Notes: generated from the sequence alone by a model not told the origin. A stretch of 64,000 bases of DNA from Deltaproteobacteria bacterium (GCA_016875095.1 VGSG01000006.1:1-64000), one strand, 5' to 3'. Shown: positions 45,099 to 54,226, counted from the first letter of the stretch. A program made the numbers and translations.

Positions 45099-45272
45099 AT
45101 GACGGATGACTACTTTGGCTTCGACGTGGGAAAAATTGTAGTAGGGATTCTTAAGATAATGAAAAACAAAGGAATTACGGATGAGGAAGCAATTCTCGAC
45201 CTTCTTTGGGACGCGAAGGATCCGACGTTTCCGTGGTCCCGAGAAGATATTAAGGAACTCCTAAAGCTCTAG
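45099..45272 (+). CDS. Small acidic protein (57 residues), hypothetical
   Basis: A short frame starting at ATG 45099 with GGGAGAAG seven bases upstream, 22 bases after the PilZ-like gene. It reads MTDDYFGFDVGKIVVGILK, then MKNKGITDEEAILDLLWDAK and PWSREDIKELLKL. The helical charge pattern, Trp residues and good ribosome site argue for a real gene; no family recognised. Confidence 0.55.
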   Translation: MTDDYFGFDVGKIVVGILKIMKNKGITDEEAILDLLWDAKDPTFPWSREDIKELLKL

Positions 45273-45871
45273 CCCAATATTGGCCTCTCCAAACTGATCG
45301 CGCCCGCTCCTTCCACGCCTCCCCATCTGGTCGGATTACCTGATGAGGCATCTGAGCGCTCCGTGATTTAGCGCTGCTCGCGACGCCACACATTCGAGGC
45401 CCGCTTTTCAGGTGCGCGCCGCGTTGTCGGTATGGTAGGCGCGTGCACACCTCTTTCGCCGGTGGAACTGTGCGCGGCCTTTCGTGGCTGAAATAGCGAC
45501 CTTCGAGCCTTAGCCGCTTGCAGGACCAAAAGGAGATGGAAATAATAAATCTGTTAGAGTACGTTAGAGATTCTTCCGCGCATATATCTGCGTCTGTCCG
45601 GATGGAAGACGTATTGGTGTGTGATCTTCGGAGGGGGGGCCTCCTTCGAACCAACCGCCATAGCTGGAGAGCAACAACGAATCATGAAAGTCCCGGGCTT
45701 CGGCGAGCGCTTCGTGGCTTCGCCTCGGAGGCTGGCAGCAAGAGCGCATCGTTGCGCAATAATTTGGAGGGGAGACTCATCTCCCCTCCAAACCACCCCA
45801 TACGCAAATCCGAACAGGGGTGCTTCCTGCCGACGACTTTCATAAGAATATTGCAATCAGGAAGTGGAAAC
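45273..45871. other. Long intergenic region before the Lon-like protease gene
   Basis: 599 bases. The protease frame is open upstream to 45518 but that part is low-complexity and lacks homology. It contains a perfect hairpin with 13-base arms (45763-45775 and 45780-45792, loop CTCA) and an imperfect one near 45628-45650 (GGAGG/CCTCC). These may be repeats or regulatory structures. Confidence 0.5.
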
Positions 45872-48358
45872 ATGAGTGATTTGAGGGACAAACTGCGGGC
45901 GCCGTGGGAAGAGCTTATCTGGCACGATTCTCTTCGCAACCTAGTCGGTGAGACCACGGCGGGTGTGCCGCCCCAGGAGGAAGTTCTGGGGCAAAGTCGG
46001 GCCGTCAAAGCGATCAAGCTGGGTCTGGCCATCAAGAGCGCCGGGTATAACATCTTCGTGGCCGGAGTTCCCGGCACCGGAAGGCGCAAGACCGTGGAGA
46101 AGCTCCTGGAGGAACACAACGTCGAGGGGCCCATCCCTAAAGATCTCTGCTACGTGAACAACTTCAAGTATCCTGATCAGCCAAGGCTGCTTACATTTGC
46201 TGCGGGCGGGGGACGTGAGTTCAAGAAGCGGATAAGCGACACCATCGATATGCTCAAGAAGAAGGTGCCCGCGATATTTGAGAGTGAAGAATTCCAGGCC
46301 GCGCGCAATGAAATAGTAAACCGCCATATCGGGCGGCAAAAGGCCCTGTTCAAGAATTTTGAAAGCAAGGTTCAGCAATCGAATTTTATGATGGTGCAGG
46401 TCCAGGTGGGCCCGTTTACCCGTCCGGATCTGGCTCCTGTGGTTGTGGGAAATCCCAGGAAGATCGAGGAGCTGGAGTCCCTGGTGGAAGAAGGGAAATT
46501 CTCCCCCGAGGAATTGGAGAAGATCAAGGCCAAATATCAGGAACTCTCCCAGGAGATGGAAAAGATCATCAAGGAAGCCAGGGATATAGATAAATCCATT
46601 CAGCAAGATTTGGAAGGCCTCTCCAAAGACCGTGTCGAACCCGTGGTCAAAGACCTGATCTCCCCCATTCGTGAAGAAACCAGTGACGAGGCGGTTACCG
46701 CATACCTTGACGAGCTCCAGCAAGACATCATCGAGAACCTTGACCGGTTCAAGCCCAGACTCGTCCAGGGAATGCCCGGCGCCGAAGGAGGCATGCCGGG
46801 ACAGGCCATGCTTGCGCCGCCCGAACAGATTCTTTTCAAGGACTACGAGGTCAACGTGATCGTTGACAACTCCGAGACAACGAAAGCTCCGGTGGTCTTT
46901 GAAACCACTCCCACGTTCCGCAACCTTTTTGGCGGTATCGACAGGGTGGTGGACCAGCGTGGCGTTTGGTTCTCGGACTATCGGCATATCAAGGCGGGAA
47001 GTTTTCTGAAGGCGAACGGCGGATACTTAGTTCTCAACGCCAGGGACACGCTCGTCGAGGTAGGCGTCTGGCCCGTCCTGAAAAGGACTCTGAGGGAAGC
47101 AATCCTGGAAATCCAGACCGATCCGTTCAGTTTCCTTTTCACCGCGTCGGTCAAGCCGGAGAAGATCCCGGTGATAATACGGGTGATCATGGTCGGCGAA
47201 CCCGAGATCTACGACATCGTGCATTGGTATGACGAGGATTTTCAGAAGATATTTAAGGTCAAGGCGGAATTCGACTCGGTTATGCCCAACACTTCTGATA
47301 ACGTGCAGAAACTCTTGAGCTTTGTGTCGCACGTCTGCAAGGAAGAGGAACTCCTCCCCTTCGATCTCTCCGGTATTGAAGCCCTCACGCGCATGGCGGT
47401 TCGATGGGCCGGTCGCAAGAAGAAGCTCACCGCCCGACTGGAACGTATAGCGGACCTGATCCGCGAAGCCGACCTTCAGGCGAAGAGCGAGAAGGCTTCA
47501 GCCATATCGGGCGCGCATGTGGAGAAAGCTCACGCGGAACGCATCGAACGGGTCAACATGATTGAGGATAAGATCCACGAAATGATAGAAGACGGCATCC
47601 TGATGATCGACACGGAAGGTGAACGAGTCGGGCAGATAAATGGCTTGAGCGTGTACAGCCTCCCTGAGTTTTCATTCGGCAGGCCGTCCCGCATTACGGC
47701 CAAGACGAGCATGGGCAAGGGGGGGATTATCAATATCGAACGAGAAGCGGAGCTTTCCGGCCACAGTTACAATAAGGGCGTGCTGATCCTCTCGGGGTTC
47801 TTGCGGGACCGCTTCTCGCAGGATAAGCCTCTCAATCTTACGGCGAGCATCACCTTCGAGCAGTCATATTCGGGGGTGGACGGCGATTCAGCCTCCTCCA
47901 CCGAACTATACGCCTTGCTCAGTTCTCTCGCCGAAAAACCGATTGACCAAGGGATCGCGGTGACCGGGAGCGTAAACCAACATGGCGAGGTTCAGCCGAT
48001 CGGTGGTGTGAACTATAAGATTGAAGGGTTCTACAAGACCTGCAAAGCCAAAGGGCTCACGGGAAAGCAGGGAGTCATGATTCCCAGATTGAATCTGGGT
48101 GACCTTAATCTTGAACCGGAAGTGGTCGAAGCGGTCAAGCAAGGCAAGTTCCACATCTGGGCGGTTGACCACGTGGATCAGGGGATCGAGATCCTCACCG
48201 GAATCGCGGCCGGAGAACCGGACAAGGACGGTAACTGGCCCGAAGACTCGATTAACTACCTGGTAGACCAACGGCTGGACGAGCTGGCCAGAGCAATGAA
48301 GGATTTCGAATCGGGGTCGGAACCGGGCGGTCAGTCAGAGGGGGATGAAGAAGGCTAA
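45872..48358 (+). CDS. LonB-like ATP-dependent protease (AAA_32 + Lon C)
   Basis: A 828-residue Lon-family protease of the bacterial LonB/YcbZ type, without the Lon N domain. Walker A is the variant GVPGTGRRKT; an insertion of helices (about 110-270) lies inside the AAA region; the proteolytic dyad is Ser673 (GDSASSTE) and Lys716 (GGVNYKIEG), 43 apart as in Escherichia coli Lon. AGGAAGTG precedes the ATG at 45872. Likely degrades damaged or regulatory proteins. Confidence 0.92.
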   Translation: MSDLRDKLRAPWEELIWHDSLRNLVGETTAGVPPQEEVLGQSRAVKAIKLGLAIKSAGYNIFVAGVPGTGRRKTVEKLLEEHNVEGPIPKDLCYVNNFKYPDQPRLLTFAAGGGREFKKRISDTIDMLKKKVPAIFESEEFQAARNEIVNRHIGRQKALFKNFESKVQQSNFMMVQVQVGPFTRPDLAPVVVGNPRKIEELESLVEEGKFSPEELEKIKAKYQELSQEMEKIIKEARDIDKSIQQDLEGLSKDRVEPVVKDLISPIREETSDEAVTAYLDELQQDIIENLDRFKPRLVQGMPGAEGGMPGQAMLAPPEQILFKDYEVNVIVDNSETTKAPVVFETTPTFRNLFGGIDRVVDQRGVWFSDYRHIKAGSFLKANGGYLVLNARDTLVEVGVWPVLKRTLREAILEIQTDPFSFLFTASVKPEKIPVIIRVIMVGEPEIYDIVHWYDEDFQKIFKVKAEFDSVMPNTSDNVQKLLSFVSHVCKEEELLPFDLSGIEALTRMAVRWAGRKKKLTARLERIADLIREADLQAKSEKASAISGAHVEKAHAERIERVNMIEDKIHEMIEDGILMIDTEGERVGQINGLSVYSLPEFSFGRPSRITAKTSMGKGGIINIEREAELSGHSYNKGVLILSGFLRDRFSQDKPLNLTASITFEQSYSGVDGDSASSTELYALLSSLAEKPIDQGIAVTGSVNQHGEVQPIGGVNYKIEGFYKTCKAKGLTGKQGVMIPRLNLGDLNLEPEVVEAVKQGKFHIWAVDHVDQGIEILTGIAAGEPDKDGNWPEDSINYLVDQRLDELARAMKDFESGSEPGGQSEGDEEG

Positions 48359-48477
48359 GAGACCTCCGCGCCGGCAGCAGAACAAAAAGGTCGGGTTGAG
48401 CAGACACGACCCGACCTACCGACGGCCTACCGAACTATAGCGCTGTCGGACTCAGAAATACCAAAAAAGGCAATGAA

Positions 48478-48861
48478 TCAACCCAAGGTTCGCGGATTCT
48501 TTGGGGCCGCCTGAGATTGACCCGCGGGGGATCGTTTTTCCGCTCGCAGCCGTAGGAGTTCGTCGAGCACCTGCTCCAGCTCCTCGAGCGTAGCGGGAGC
48601 TTTTTTCTTATCTTGCCGTTCCTCGATTTTCTCAGACTGCCCCGAAGCAGCGCGGAGCTGTTCCAGTTTTTCTCTCAAAGCCTGCAACCTCGAATCCGCA
48701 CGAGGCTCGGCTTCATCGGAAGTCGAATAGCCTTCCAGGCTGCGCTCGATTTTATCCAAGAAATCCTCCGACTTCCGGCGCAACTCCCCACCTTCGAAGA
48801 ACTGGTCTTTGAAGTTCAGGAATTCACCCTTTATCCTCACCCAGAGCTTATCCAATACCAT
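48478..48861 (-). CDS. Coiled-coil hypothetical protein
   Basis: A 127-residue, highly charged, mostly helical protein: LDKLWVRIKGEFLNFKDQFF, then heptad-like RLQALREKLEQLRAA and TLEELEQVLDELLRLRAEKR. No signal peptide and no known family. It is divergent from rpoH with a 102-base shared upstream region and convergent with the Lon-like gene. Confidence 0.6.
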   Translation of the reverse strand: MVLDKLWVRIKGEFLNFKDQFFEGGELRRKSEDFLDKIERSLEGYSTSDEAEPRADSRLQALREKLEQLRAASGQSEKIEERQDKKKAPATLEELEQVLDELLRLRAEKRSPAGQSQAAPKNPRTLG

Positions 48862-48963
48862 CGTGACGAACTCTCCGGCTATTCATCCATCGCGAAACCT
48901 TTTTCACCTCATGGCATCTGACTGATAGACGGCAACCCGCACACAGGGACGGAGGTGGAAAAG

Positions 48964-49809
48964 ATGGATCGTATGACTGAGACGGACGGACTCAGGATAT
49001 ACCTTTCTCAAATTGAACACTACCCCCTATTGAGCCGCGAAAAGGAAACCGAACTTGCTATTCGCTACCGTGATGAGGGAGACGAACAAGCGCGACAAAT
49101 ACTCGTGACCAGCAACCTACGTTTCGTCATCAAGGTGGCGTTGGGGTATCGGAATTATGGCGTCAAGCTCCTGGACTTGATCCAGGAGGGCAACATAGGG
49201 CTCATGAAGGCGGTGCAACGATTTGACCCCACCAAAGGTTATCGATTGATATCCTACGCCATCTGGTGGATCAAAGCGTACATCCAAAACTTCATTATAC
49301 GCTCGTGGTCTCTCGTGAAGATCGGAACCACGCAGGCCCAGCGCAAGCTCTTCTACAGGATCTCCGATCTCCCGGAGGCCGTCGACCACGAGGACCACTT
49401 GGAGAACGTGGCGAGACTGGCTGGAAAGATCAGCGTCCACGAGGACGAAGTGATCGACATGCAGGCGCGTCTGAAAGCTCATGATCTATCGCTGGATGAC
49501 CTGATCGGCGACCGCTCCCGCGATTCGTTTACGGATAGTCTGCAGGATCACAGACCCGACCAGGAAGAGCTGCTGGCGACGCTCGAAGAACGGGAAGGAC
49601 TCAAAGAATGGGTCCAAGACGCTTTGGAGACGTTGAACCCTCGAGAGAAGTACATCATTGAAAAGAGAATTCTCTCGGAACAGCGGTACACGCTGAAAGA
49701 ACTGGGCGCGCACTTTGGTATCACCCGGGAACGCGCTCGCCAGATCGAGAGAACCGCGCTCCAGAAACTCAAAGGGAGCTATTTGCGGTCCCAACCGGCC
49801 GCAGCCTAA
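48964..49809 (+). CDS. rpoH: RNA polymerase sigma-32 (heat-shock) factor
   Basis: A 281-residue sigma factor. Region 2 is full (LVTSNLRFVIKVALGYRNYG, LLDLIQEGNIGLMKAVQRFDP), the RpoH box is seen as QRKLFYRI, and region 4 contains LNPREKYIIEKRILSEQRYT followed by LKELGAHFGITRERARQIE. GGAGG lies eight bases before the ATG at 48964; GTG at 48955 is a weaker alternative. Near the LonB-like protease gene, a likely functional partner in heat-shock response. Confidence 0.93.
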   Translation: MDRMTETDGLRIYLSQIEHYPLLSREKETELAIRYRDEGDEQARQILVTSNLRFVIKVALGYRNYGVKLLDLIQEGNIGLMKAVQRFDPTKGYRLISYAIWWIKAYIQNFIIRSWSLVKIGTTQAQRKLFYRISDLPEAVDHEDHLENVARLAGKISVHEDEVIDMQARLKAHDLSLDDLIGDRSRDSFTDSLQDHRPDQEELLATLEEREGLKEWVQDALETLNPREKYIIEKRILSEQRYTLKELGAHFGITRERARQIERTALQKLKGSYLRSQPAAA

Positions 49810-50290
49810 ACGGGCTTGCAAACAACGGCGCACGCATCGAGTAGCGCGTTTCTTATCTTGAAAGGCAGGGTGAGCGCTTCGCGCGTGAGCAATTTTCAGC
49901 GTGTGGGAGAGCGCTTCTTCTTCCTTGCTGCGAACGCGGGAGTTCAGGTTCGTACGAAGCGGATCAATCCCCGTATCGCGAATGACCTTCGGCCGCAAAC
50001 TACGACCCTCCCAAGGTTCAGCGGTTACGCAATGGGGGCGGGTTTGAAACCCGCTCCTACAGTCCATTTCACCGTTGATACGGTTTCTGCGATCGGGCAT
50101 TCATGCTGTAATCCCTGTACGCCGTCCGTCTCGGGACGCGCCGCGGGCGCCCACAACATCCTGACCTCGTTTTCAGCCGCCGGCTCCCTGAGAGATTGCC
50201 TGCCGTGTTGAAGATGGCTTCCGATTTTTTTTCATCCGGCATATAACGTGGCCGGTCTTCTCGGCGTCCATATGTGCAGAACGGTGGCCA
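49810..50290. other. Intergenic region with a small palindrome
   Basis: 481 bases, no supported gene. A palindrome at 50038-50054 (GCGGGTTT-G-AAACCCGC) within a GGGGGCGGGTTTGAAACCC context is a common dispersed repeat type. Confidence 0.45.
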
Positions 50291-50863
50291 ATGAACGATG
50301 CGGACCTGGTCAGAGATTTCCGGAACGGGAATCGTGAAGCCTTCGCGGAGCTCGTCCGGCGATACTCCAGACCGGTAACCATGACTATCCTGGGGATAGT
50401 CCGGGACAACGAGGCGGCCAAAGACATCTCGCAACACGTTTTTCTGAAGGCGTTCGAGAAGCTGTCCGGGTTTATGTTCGCCTCATCGTTCAAGACCTGG
50501 CTGTACCGCATTGCGATCAACTCGGCCCGTGACCACCTTCGGAGACGAAAGCGCGATTTCACGGTGGAACTGAACGAGCATGAGCCCGAGCCGGGGCCGT
50601 CAGCGAGCGAGCGTCTCGAACAACTCAGGATGCGGTCTCTTCTTCGCGCCGCGATGGAAGAGCTGCCGGAAAAGCAGCGCTTGACTCTTCAGCTCCGAAT
50701 CTATGATGAGATGGATTATAAGGAGATTGCCGGCGTGCTGGGCGGGACTGAAGGCTCGGCGCGGGTAAATTTCTTCCAGGCCGTGAAAACGCTCCGAAAG
50801 AAAATCGGAGGCATTGATGAAAAAACTTATGTGCGCAAGAGCAGAGGAGCTGCTGGTTCGTGA
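50291..50863 (+). CDS. ECF-type RNA polymerase sigma factor
   Basis: A 190-residue sigma-70 family factor with regions 2 (DLVRDFRNGNREAFAELVRR, DISQHVFLKAFEKLSGF, SFKTWLYRIAINSARDHLRR) and 4 (MEELPEKQRLTLQLRIYDEM, then DYKEIAGVLGGTEGSARVNFF). The last 50 bases overlap the anti-sigma gene, which signals translational coupling. Probable envelope- or metal-stress control. Confidence 0.93.
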   Translation: MNDADLVRDFRNGNREAFAELVRRYSRPVTMTILGIVRDNEAAKDISQHVFLKAFEKLSGFMFASSFKTWLYRIAINSARDHLRRRKRDFTVELNEHEPEPGPSASERLEQLRMRSLLRAAMEELPEKQRLTLQLRIYDEMDYKEIAGVLGGTEGSARVNFFQAVKTLRKKIGGIDEKTYVRKSRGAAGS

Positions 50864-51368
50864 CCTGGACGCGGGGCTCACCGATACGGAACGCGCTCTA
50901 CTGGAAACTCACTTGACGGGATGCGCCGCGTGCGCGGAATTGAGGCAAGAAATAAGCGGCCTGATCGCCGCGCTGAAGACCGACTCGCCCGCCGACCCGG
51001 GAGAGGAATACTGGCACCGGTATGATCTCTCCTTGGAAGCCGGACTCCGTGAAAAGGAGATAAATCCCGGCGTCTGGGTTTTGCGCTGGAAGCTGGCCGC
51101 AGCGGCTCTCTGCGTGGTGCTCGTTGTTCTTGCGGCCAGGGAGTTCACCGGAAGACCCGACCGGGATGCGCAGACATTGCCTGCCCGAGCCTTGGCGTTG
51201 GTTGAAGATTTGCGTGAAATCTACGGTCCCGTGGAGGAAGACCGATACCTATCGATGGACATAGGGAACGATGCGGCCTTCCCCGGGGACTTCAGGATAG
51301 CGTTTCTCAACGACGGGTTCACGAACTGGTTCGAAGTCGAGGACGAAAGTGACAACTTGCTGCTCTAG
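50817..51368 (+). CDS. Zinc-binding anti-sigma factor (zf-HC2 type)
   Basis: A 183-residue membrane protein. The N-terminal anti-sigma zinc motif is HLTGCAAC (Hx3Cx2C), followed by helices, one membrane segment (WKLAAAALCVVLVVLAARE) and an extracytoplasmic tail of about 80 residues. GGAGG lies five bases before the ATG at 50817, inside the sigma gene. It should hold the ECF sigma inactive until an envelope signal arrives. Confidence 0.9.
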   Translation: MKKLMCARAEELLVRDLDAGLTDTERALLETHLTGCAACAELRQEISGLIAALKTDSPADPGEEYWHRYDLSLEAGLREKEINPGVWVLRWKLAAAALCVVLVVLAAREFTGRPDRDAQTLPARALALVEDLREIYGPVEEDRYLSMDIGNDAAFPGDFRIAFLNDGFTNWFEVEDESDNLLL

Positions 51369-51425
51369 GACGCGTGCCCACATCAATACCGGGACGCGTT
51401 TCGCCATTGTCGAAAGGGAATCCAT

Positions 51426-52007
51426 ATGCGACCGATTCTGATGGCGCTCATTCTGACCGTTCTTGCCGCCCTTCTCGTCCCTTGTGCGCGCAGCCAGCCC
51501 GAAGAGGGGCCCGATAAGGCGCAGGAGCGGATAGAGATACTCCAAATGTGGAAAATGATGGAGGCGCTCGATCTGGACAAGAAGACCGCGGACAAGATCT
51601 TTGAGATCCGCGCGAAGTTCCTCGAGGATCGCAAGAAACTGCGCCAGGCCGTGTCACAGGACACTCGGAAATTGAGAGACTTGCTACAGCGGCCGGCCGG
51701 TGAGTCTTCGGACATAGAAATCGAGCAACTTCTCAAAAAAATTCGAGAAAATAGACAGCAACTCAAAGATCATTGGGAAAGGCAGTATGATGAGGTATCC
51801 AAGCTCCTCACCATCCGCCAGCAAGCGCGACTCATTTTATTCTTGAAGGATTTCCAAAGGTCGGTTTCCGGCTTGATGCGGCCCCCTCCGTCTCAACCAC
51901 GTATGCAGCCCGGAACAGGGCAGGAGATGCGGCGTCGACATCCTCCTCATCCCCCCGGAGACCGTGGAGAAGACAGACCCGGCACCGGCGACGATGGCTG
52001 GCGGTAG
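51426..52007 (+). CDS. CpxP/heavy-metal-resistor-like periplasmic protein
   Basis: A 193-residue protein with a signal peptide (ILMALILTVLAALLVPCARS) and a helical body (MWKMMEALDLDKKTADKIFE, IRAKFLEDRKKLRQAV, then EVSKLLTIRQQARLILFLKDFQ) like CpxP, Spy, ZraP and CnrX. The C-terminal tail is rich in Pro, Arg and His. It follows the sigma/anti-sigma pair after 57 bases, the layout in which such proteins serve as periplasmic sensors or chaperones. Confidence 0.75.
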   Translation: MRPILMALILTVLAALLVPCARSQPEEGPDKAQERIEILQMWKMMEALDLDKKTADKIFEIRAKFLEDRKKLRQAVSQDTRKLRDLLQRPAGESSDIEIEQLLKKIRENRQQLKDHWERQYDEVSKLLTIRQQARLILFLKDFQRSVSGLMRPPPSQPRMQPGTGQEMRRRHPPHPPGDRGEDRPGTGDDGWR

Positions 52008-52450
52008 AGGGAGCGCGGCTCTATAGTGAACGGCATTGAGATTTGCGCGAAAGATCCCCCTCCCCCTTCCCCCATCGGCGTTCAAATAAGGAATAGGCAT
52101 CTGTGATAACAATGCCTTATCACCGTCCCCCCTCCCCCTCCCATCAAGGGAGGGGTCACAAAACCCTCTCCCCTGGCGGGAGAGGGAAGGGAGAGGGGGA
52201 TTCCGGCCTTATTCAAAGGCGCAGATCTGAACGCAGCCTTCTATAGTGTTATGTCCCCGAAATAAGAGTGATAACCAAGAGCGGCCGGACCTTCGTACAG
52301 AGGTAGGAACGACCGGTCTCCCGGTCGCTTCTACCCGTATACGGGTGAACTTCTTTGCGGTTGGGATGGTTCTCAGGGACCTCCACTACGCGCCATACTT
52401 TCACCGCACGAGTCTGTATTGATTTTGCGAGGGATTTGGGAGAGACAGCA
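52008..52450. other. Intergenic region with C/G-rich repeats
   Basis: 443 bases without a gene. Around 52056-52200 lie CCCCCTCCCCCT-type and GGGAGAGGG-type stretches that can pair with one another, typical of dispersed intergenic repeats. Confidence 0.5.
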
Positions 52451-52615
52451 CTAGGGCCTCATCATGGAGGGATCGGGAGGAGGTCCTATCTTGTCTTCCT
52501 GAGGCGTGAAGGGAGAGGGCCTCCCTTCACGTGTGGAGAACTTCACGTCCGTCAGGGATGCGCACCCGTTCAGGAGCAGCGCAGCCGCGGTGAGGATAAC
52601 AAAAAAGCTCTTCAT
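52451..52615 (-). CDS. Small lipoprotein (54 residues)
   Basis: A short frame from ATG 52615 to TAG 52451. It begins MKSFFVILTAAALLLNGC, a basic start, hydrophobic core and lipobox-like LNGC with Cys18, followed by a short Pro-rich tail (IGPPPDPSMMRP). This is the form of small outer-membrane lipoproteins. The ribosome site is weak, and the gene is too short for a family match. Confidence 0.55.
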   Translation of the reverse strand: MKSFFVILTAAALLLNGCASLTDVKFSTREGRPSPFTPQEDKIGPPPDPSMMRP

Positions 52616-52637
52616 GCTCTTGAGCCCGAAGAGAGCT

Positions 52638-52664
52638 AAGGCCGTCTTGGGACAAGACGGCCTT
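52638..52664. terminator. Perfect 12-base-arm hairpin between HU and the small lipoprotein
   Basis: AAGGCCGTCTTG (52638-52649) and CAAGACGGCCTT (52653-52664) pair fully around GGA. The T-run is short on both strands, so it may be a weak terminator or a processing structure for the HU transcript. Confidence 0.45.
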
Positions 52665-52792
52665 TCAATAAAACTCTATCCTCGCGTCGCTCGGTCTCGA
52701 CAAGCCAGCCGTCGAAACCTGGACCGGACAATGACAGATCGGTCGATTTCGCCCGCTGAGGCCGACCGAAGCCGGCGCGGCTCTAGCACCGA

Positions 52793-53068
52793 TTATTTCT
52801 TGACCGAATCCTTCAAAGCTTTGGCAGCCGTGAACTTCGGGGCCTTGGTCGCGGGTATCTTGATCGGTTGGCCGGTCCGCGGGTTGACTCCCTTACGGGC
52901 CTGCCTCTTGATCACGCTGAAGCTCCCCAGATCGGCGATCCGAATCTTCTGGCTTTTCTTTAGAGCCTCATGAATAGCCGCAACCACGGAATCCAGGGAA
53001 AGCGCAGCAGCTTTCTTGGAAATACCCGCTTCTTCCGCAATCCGAGCCACCAAATCCGCCTTTGTCAT
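52793..53068 (-). CDS. hup: HU-family DNA-binding protein
   Basis: A 91-residue histone-like protein: MTKADLVARIAEEAGISKKA, the arm segment VIKRQARKGVNPRTGQPIKI with the conserved Pro, and the C-terminal KFTAAKALKDSVKK. Length and sequence are typical of HU. GGAGG precedes the ATG and a strong promoter lies at 53127-53155. Confidence 0.95.
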   Translation of the reverse strand: MTKADLVARIAEEAGISKKAAALSLDSVVAAIHEALKKSQKIRIADLGSFSVIKRQARKGVNPRTGQPIKIPATKAPKFTAAKALKDSVKK

Positions 53069-53126
53069 CTTTGCCTCCTTTCACCAAAGAAATAGCACGA
53101 AATCGAAAAACATACTGCCAATGGGG

Positions 53127-53155
53127 GTTATACAGGCAGAGAAAGGCCATGTCAA
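53127..53155 (-). promoter_or_regulatory. Sigma-70-type promoter of the HU gene
   Basis: On the minus strand TTGACA (53155-53150), 17-base spacer, TATAAC (53132-53127). Transcription would start about 53120, roughly 50 bases before the HU ATG. Confidence 0.8.
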
Positions 53156-53250
53156 GAACTAAGAGCGCATTTCAGGAGACAAAAATCCTGTGCCATCCTT
53201 GCTTGACCCCCCTGTGACCCTGGATTATGCTCCCGTTACGGTAAATAGAA

Positions 53251-53487
53251 ATGGATTCCATACCTTTCCTCCATGCCAATCGGCTCTTCACCATTTTCTT
53301 CGAAGACGACTTGGCGTTCACCGAAGTGCGGTTGATCCTGGATTTTCTCCTGGACCGCAACGCATTCGACCCTCACGTTCAGGAGACGGCCGGACGTTAC
53401 CTTATCGACTCGGAGCAGGCCAATTTCACTGTGTGGGTCAGCGAAATGAACGTGATCATTCAACGGAGCTTCGTCATCCCTCCGTAG
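53251..53487 (+). CDS. Hypothetical 78-residue protein
   Basis: Reads MDSIPFLHANRLFTIFFEDD, LAFTEVRLILDFLLDRNAF and YLIDSEQANFTVWVSEMNV. No family known to me, no signal peptide. No clear ribosome site precedes the ATG and overlapping minus-strand frames exist, so the call rests on the normal-looking composition. It converges on the YfgM-like gene, overlapping it by 14 bases. Confidence 0.45.
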   Translation: MDSIPFLHANRLFTIFFEDDLAFTEVRLILDFLLDRNAFDPHVQETAGRYLIDSEQANFTVWVSEMNVIIQRSFVIPP

Positions 53488-54178
53488 AGAGCCGGGCTAT
53501 ACGCGCTTTCACATAGGGAGCGTCCGGAGCTTGGGGGAACATCTTCAGATACTGACGGTAGGCCTGAACGGCTTCTTTTTTCTTTCCCATTTCGTCATAG
53601 ATCGCCGCTATCGAGGCGGCGGACTCGCGTCGGTACGGCGAATTCGTGTCTTTGGCAAGCTGATCGAATAATGACGCGGCAGCGTCGAAATCCTTCATCG
53701 CCATCCGGGTCATGGCCATGTGGTACATCACCATGCCCCCAAGACCCTCTCCCACCAATTTGGTGGATTTCATGCCGGTATATCGCTCCAGCGCGCCTTG
53801 GTAGTCCTGCAGCCGATACGCTACGTGTCCGCCGTACAGGAACGCAAGCTCCCCCGGCAGCAAGGACCTGTATTCTTTGGCGAGATCGTCAAAGGTCCGG
53901 AGGAGTTTCTCCCACCGTTCCTTCTCCGCGGATTCGGCGAGCGTCGCGGCCCGGTACTCACCATGGGCTTTCAGGAAGAGTTCGTGGCCCTGCTGCTTGT
54001 GGTATTGCAAATACGCGTATCCCAGGAGACAGACTATCACCACCACTCCCACTGCCACAGCGATTGCGGTCACGGCGCGAGGATTGGCCCGCACATAATC
54101 CAGCACGCGTCGGGACGTGGTGAGGAACTCGTCGGGCTCTTTCAGGAGCTCTTTCCGCGATATCTTCTTTGGGGCCAC
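53474..54178 (-). CDS. YfgM-like TPR protein, single-pass membrane
   Basis: A 234-residue protein: short basic N-terminal region, one membrane helix (AVTAIAVAVGVVVIVCLLGYAYL), then an extracytoplasmic TPR-like domain (YRSLLPGELAFLYGGHVAYR, YQGALERYTG, DAAASLFDQLAKDT, KEAVQAYRQYLKMFPQ). Such proteins assist periplasmic chaperone networks. I use the GTG at 54178, preceded by AGAGGTGG; a GTG at 54226 is also in frame. Confidence 0.75.
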   Translation of the reverse strand: MAPKKISRKELLKEPDEFLTTSRRVLDYVRANPRAVTAIAVAVGVVVIVCLLGYAYLQYHKQQGHELFLKAHGEYRAATLAESAEKERWEKLLRTFDDLAKEYRSLLPGELAFLYGGHVAYRLQDYQGALERYTGMKSTKLVGEGLGGMVMYHMAMTRMAMKDFDAAASLFDQLAKDTNSPYRRESAASIAAIYDEMGKKKEAVQAYRQYLKMFPQAPDAPYVKARIARLSTEG

Positions 54179-54226
54179 TGCGCCACCTCTCGGTTGCCCG
54201 GAGCTAAATCCGTGGGGCTGGATCAC

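Noticed and set aside
45518-45871. N-terminal extension of the Lon-like protease
   Set aside because: The extra 118 codons lack homology and include a repeat hairpin; AGGAAGTG before the ATG at 45872 and family length support the shorter form.
52355-52639. 94-codon plus-strand frame
   Set aside because: It lies opposite the small lipoprotein frame and shows no signal, domain or ribosome site.
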